From Streptomyces sannanensis (lineage in GTDB: Bacteria; Actinomycetota; Actinomycetes; Streptomycetales; Streptomycetaceae), in contig NZ_BAAAYL010000004.1 of the NCBI RefSeq assembly GCF_039536205.1, positions 1 to 64,000 of the forward strand: 64,000 nt of DNA, in the 5' to 3' direction. A model generated the notes under the pieces. The model did not search any database. It had not been told where the DNA came from and saw only the letters and a program-made list of their open reading frames with translations. The position numbers and the translations under genes were made by a program. This document shows positions 63,707 to 64,000 of this stretch, one piece after another (position 1 is the first letter of the stretch; every line of letters begins with the position of its first letter).

Positions 63707-64000
63707 GTGAAGTCTGCGGAGAAAACGGGTCGTCAGGGTGCGGGCGGCGGACGGGGCGCGCGGCATGCCGTCGTCGTGGGCGGGAGCCTCGCGGGGCTGC
63801 TCGCGGCGCACGTCCTTGCCGGGCATGCCGACCGGGTGACCGTCGTCGAGCGCGACCGGTTCCCGGACGGCGCAAGGCCGCGGCCCGGCGTACCGCAGGG
63901 CCGGCATCCGCATGTTCTGCTGGAGGGCGGGCAGGTGGCCCTGGAGTCGCTGCTGCCGGGCTTCCTGGCGGAGCTGCGGGCGGCGGGGGCACCGCGCCTG
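63707..64000 (+). CDS. FAD-dependent monooxygenase-like protein, 5' part
   Basis: GTG at 63707 has GGGGGC six bases before it. The frame stays open to the window end (98 codons). After a short polar start it shows the Rossmann FAD-binding motif VVVGGSLAGLLAAHVLAGHA, then DRVTVVERDRFPDGARPRPG and VPQGRHPHVLLEGGQVALES. The Gly-Gly-Ser-Leu-Ala-Gly and the Glu at the end of the second strand bind the ADP part of FAD. This start is typical of FAD-dependent oxidoreductases of the tryptophan-halogenase/monooxygenase type in Streptomyces. Substrate and C-terminus are outside the window. Confidence 0.75.
   Translation, partial: MKSAEKTGRQGAGGGRGARHAVVVGGSLAGLLAAHVLAGHADRVTVVERDRFPDGARPRPGVPQGRHPHVLLEGGQVALESLLPGFLAELRAAGAPRL

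Noticed and set aside
1..64000. CRISPR arrays, rRNA and tRNA genes
   Set aside because: No regularly spaced short repeats and no recognisable tRNA or rRNA sequence were seen on reading. tRNAs were not searched with a model, so a missed one is possible.

Overview
This window is very GC-rich actinobacterial DNA. Codon third positions are almost all G or C, GTG starts with GGAGG-type ribosome sites are common, and the families are typical of the genus (DUF6262, DUF5996, SLT domain proteins, Tat-type signals). It is almost certainly Streptomyces or a close relative. At least a dozen IS or integrase families and more than twenty broken gene fragments share the window with a smaller set of intact genes. 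That pattern suits a chromosome arm, a subtelomeric region or a large plasmid rather than the core.

Left part (1-19 kb): a secreted SLT lysozyme-like protein behind a probable c-di-AMP riboswitch; IS630 debris; a secreted subtilase with an autotransporter-like beta-helix tail; a DHFR-like reductase; a Tat-exported FAD oxidase of the VAO-type cholesterol oxidase family; a decayed minus-strand glycosylation cluster (kinase pseudogene, glycosyltransferase, PIG-L deacetylase, carbamoyltransferase remnant); a two-component pair cut at both ends; half of an FtsX permease; a frameshifted tyrosine integrase; an intact thiol-disulfide operon (CPVC membrane protein, DsbA-like, CcdA-like); and a secreted M1 metallopeptidase.

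Middle (19-31 kb): a 1405-residue secreted sedolisin with carboxypeptidase-regulatory and kelch-type domains, remnants, a DUF2278/lamin-tail protein, and the most interesting locus: a compact lasso-peptide cluster at 27.0-29.65 kb. A 38-codon precursor candidate is followed by a fused RRE-transglutaminase B protein of McjB size and an asparagine-synthase-like macrolactam cyclase. No transporter is visible.

Right part (31-64 kb): small intact metabolic genes (thioesterase plus MBL hydrolase operon, SRPBCC protein, DUF5996 protein, TerD-domain protein, a second MBL hydrolase, DUF1906 protein, Nudix hydrolase, I36 inhibitor-like protein, MerR regulator divergent from a carboxylesterase) lie among IS remnants. 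Near the right end is a second giant secreted protein (1517 residues). It shares the whole C-terminal architecture of the sedolisin but has a different N-terminal domain. A direct repeat of about 386 bp (46.7 and 63.2 kb) flanks about 16 kb. The window ends inside an FAD-dependent oxidoreductase gene.

Many single-base frameshifts occur together with clear truncations, so most reflect decay, although some could be sequencing errors. All assignments rest on motif recognition by eye; no database search was run.
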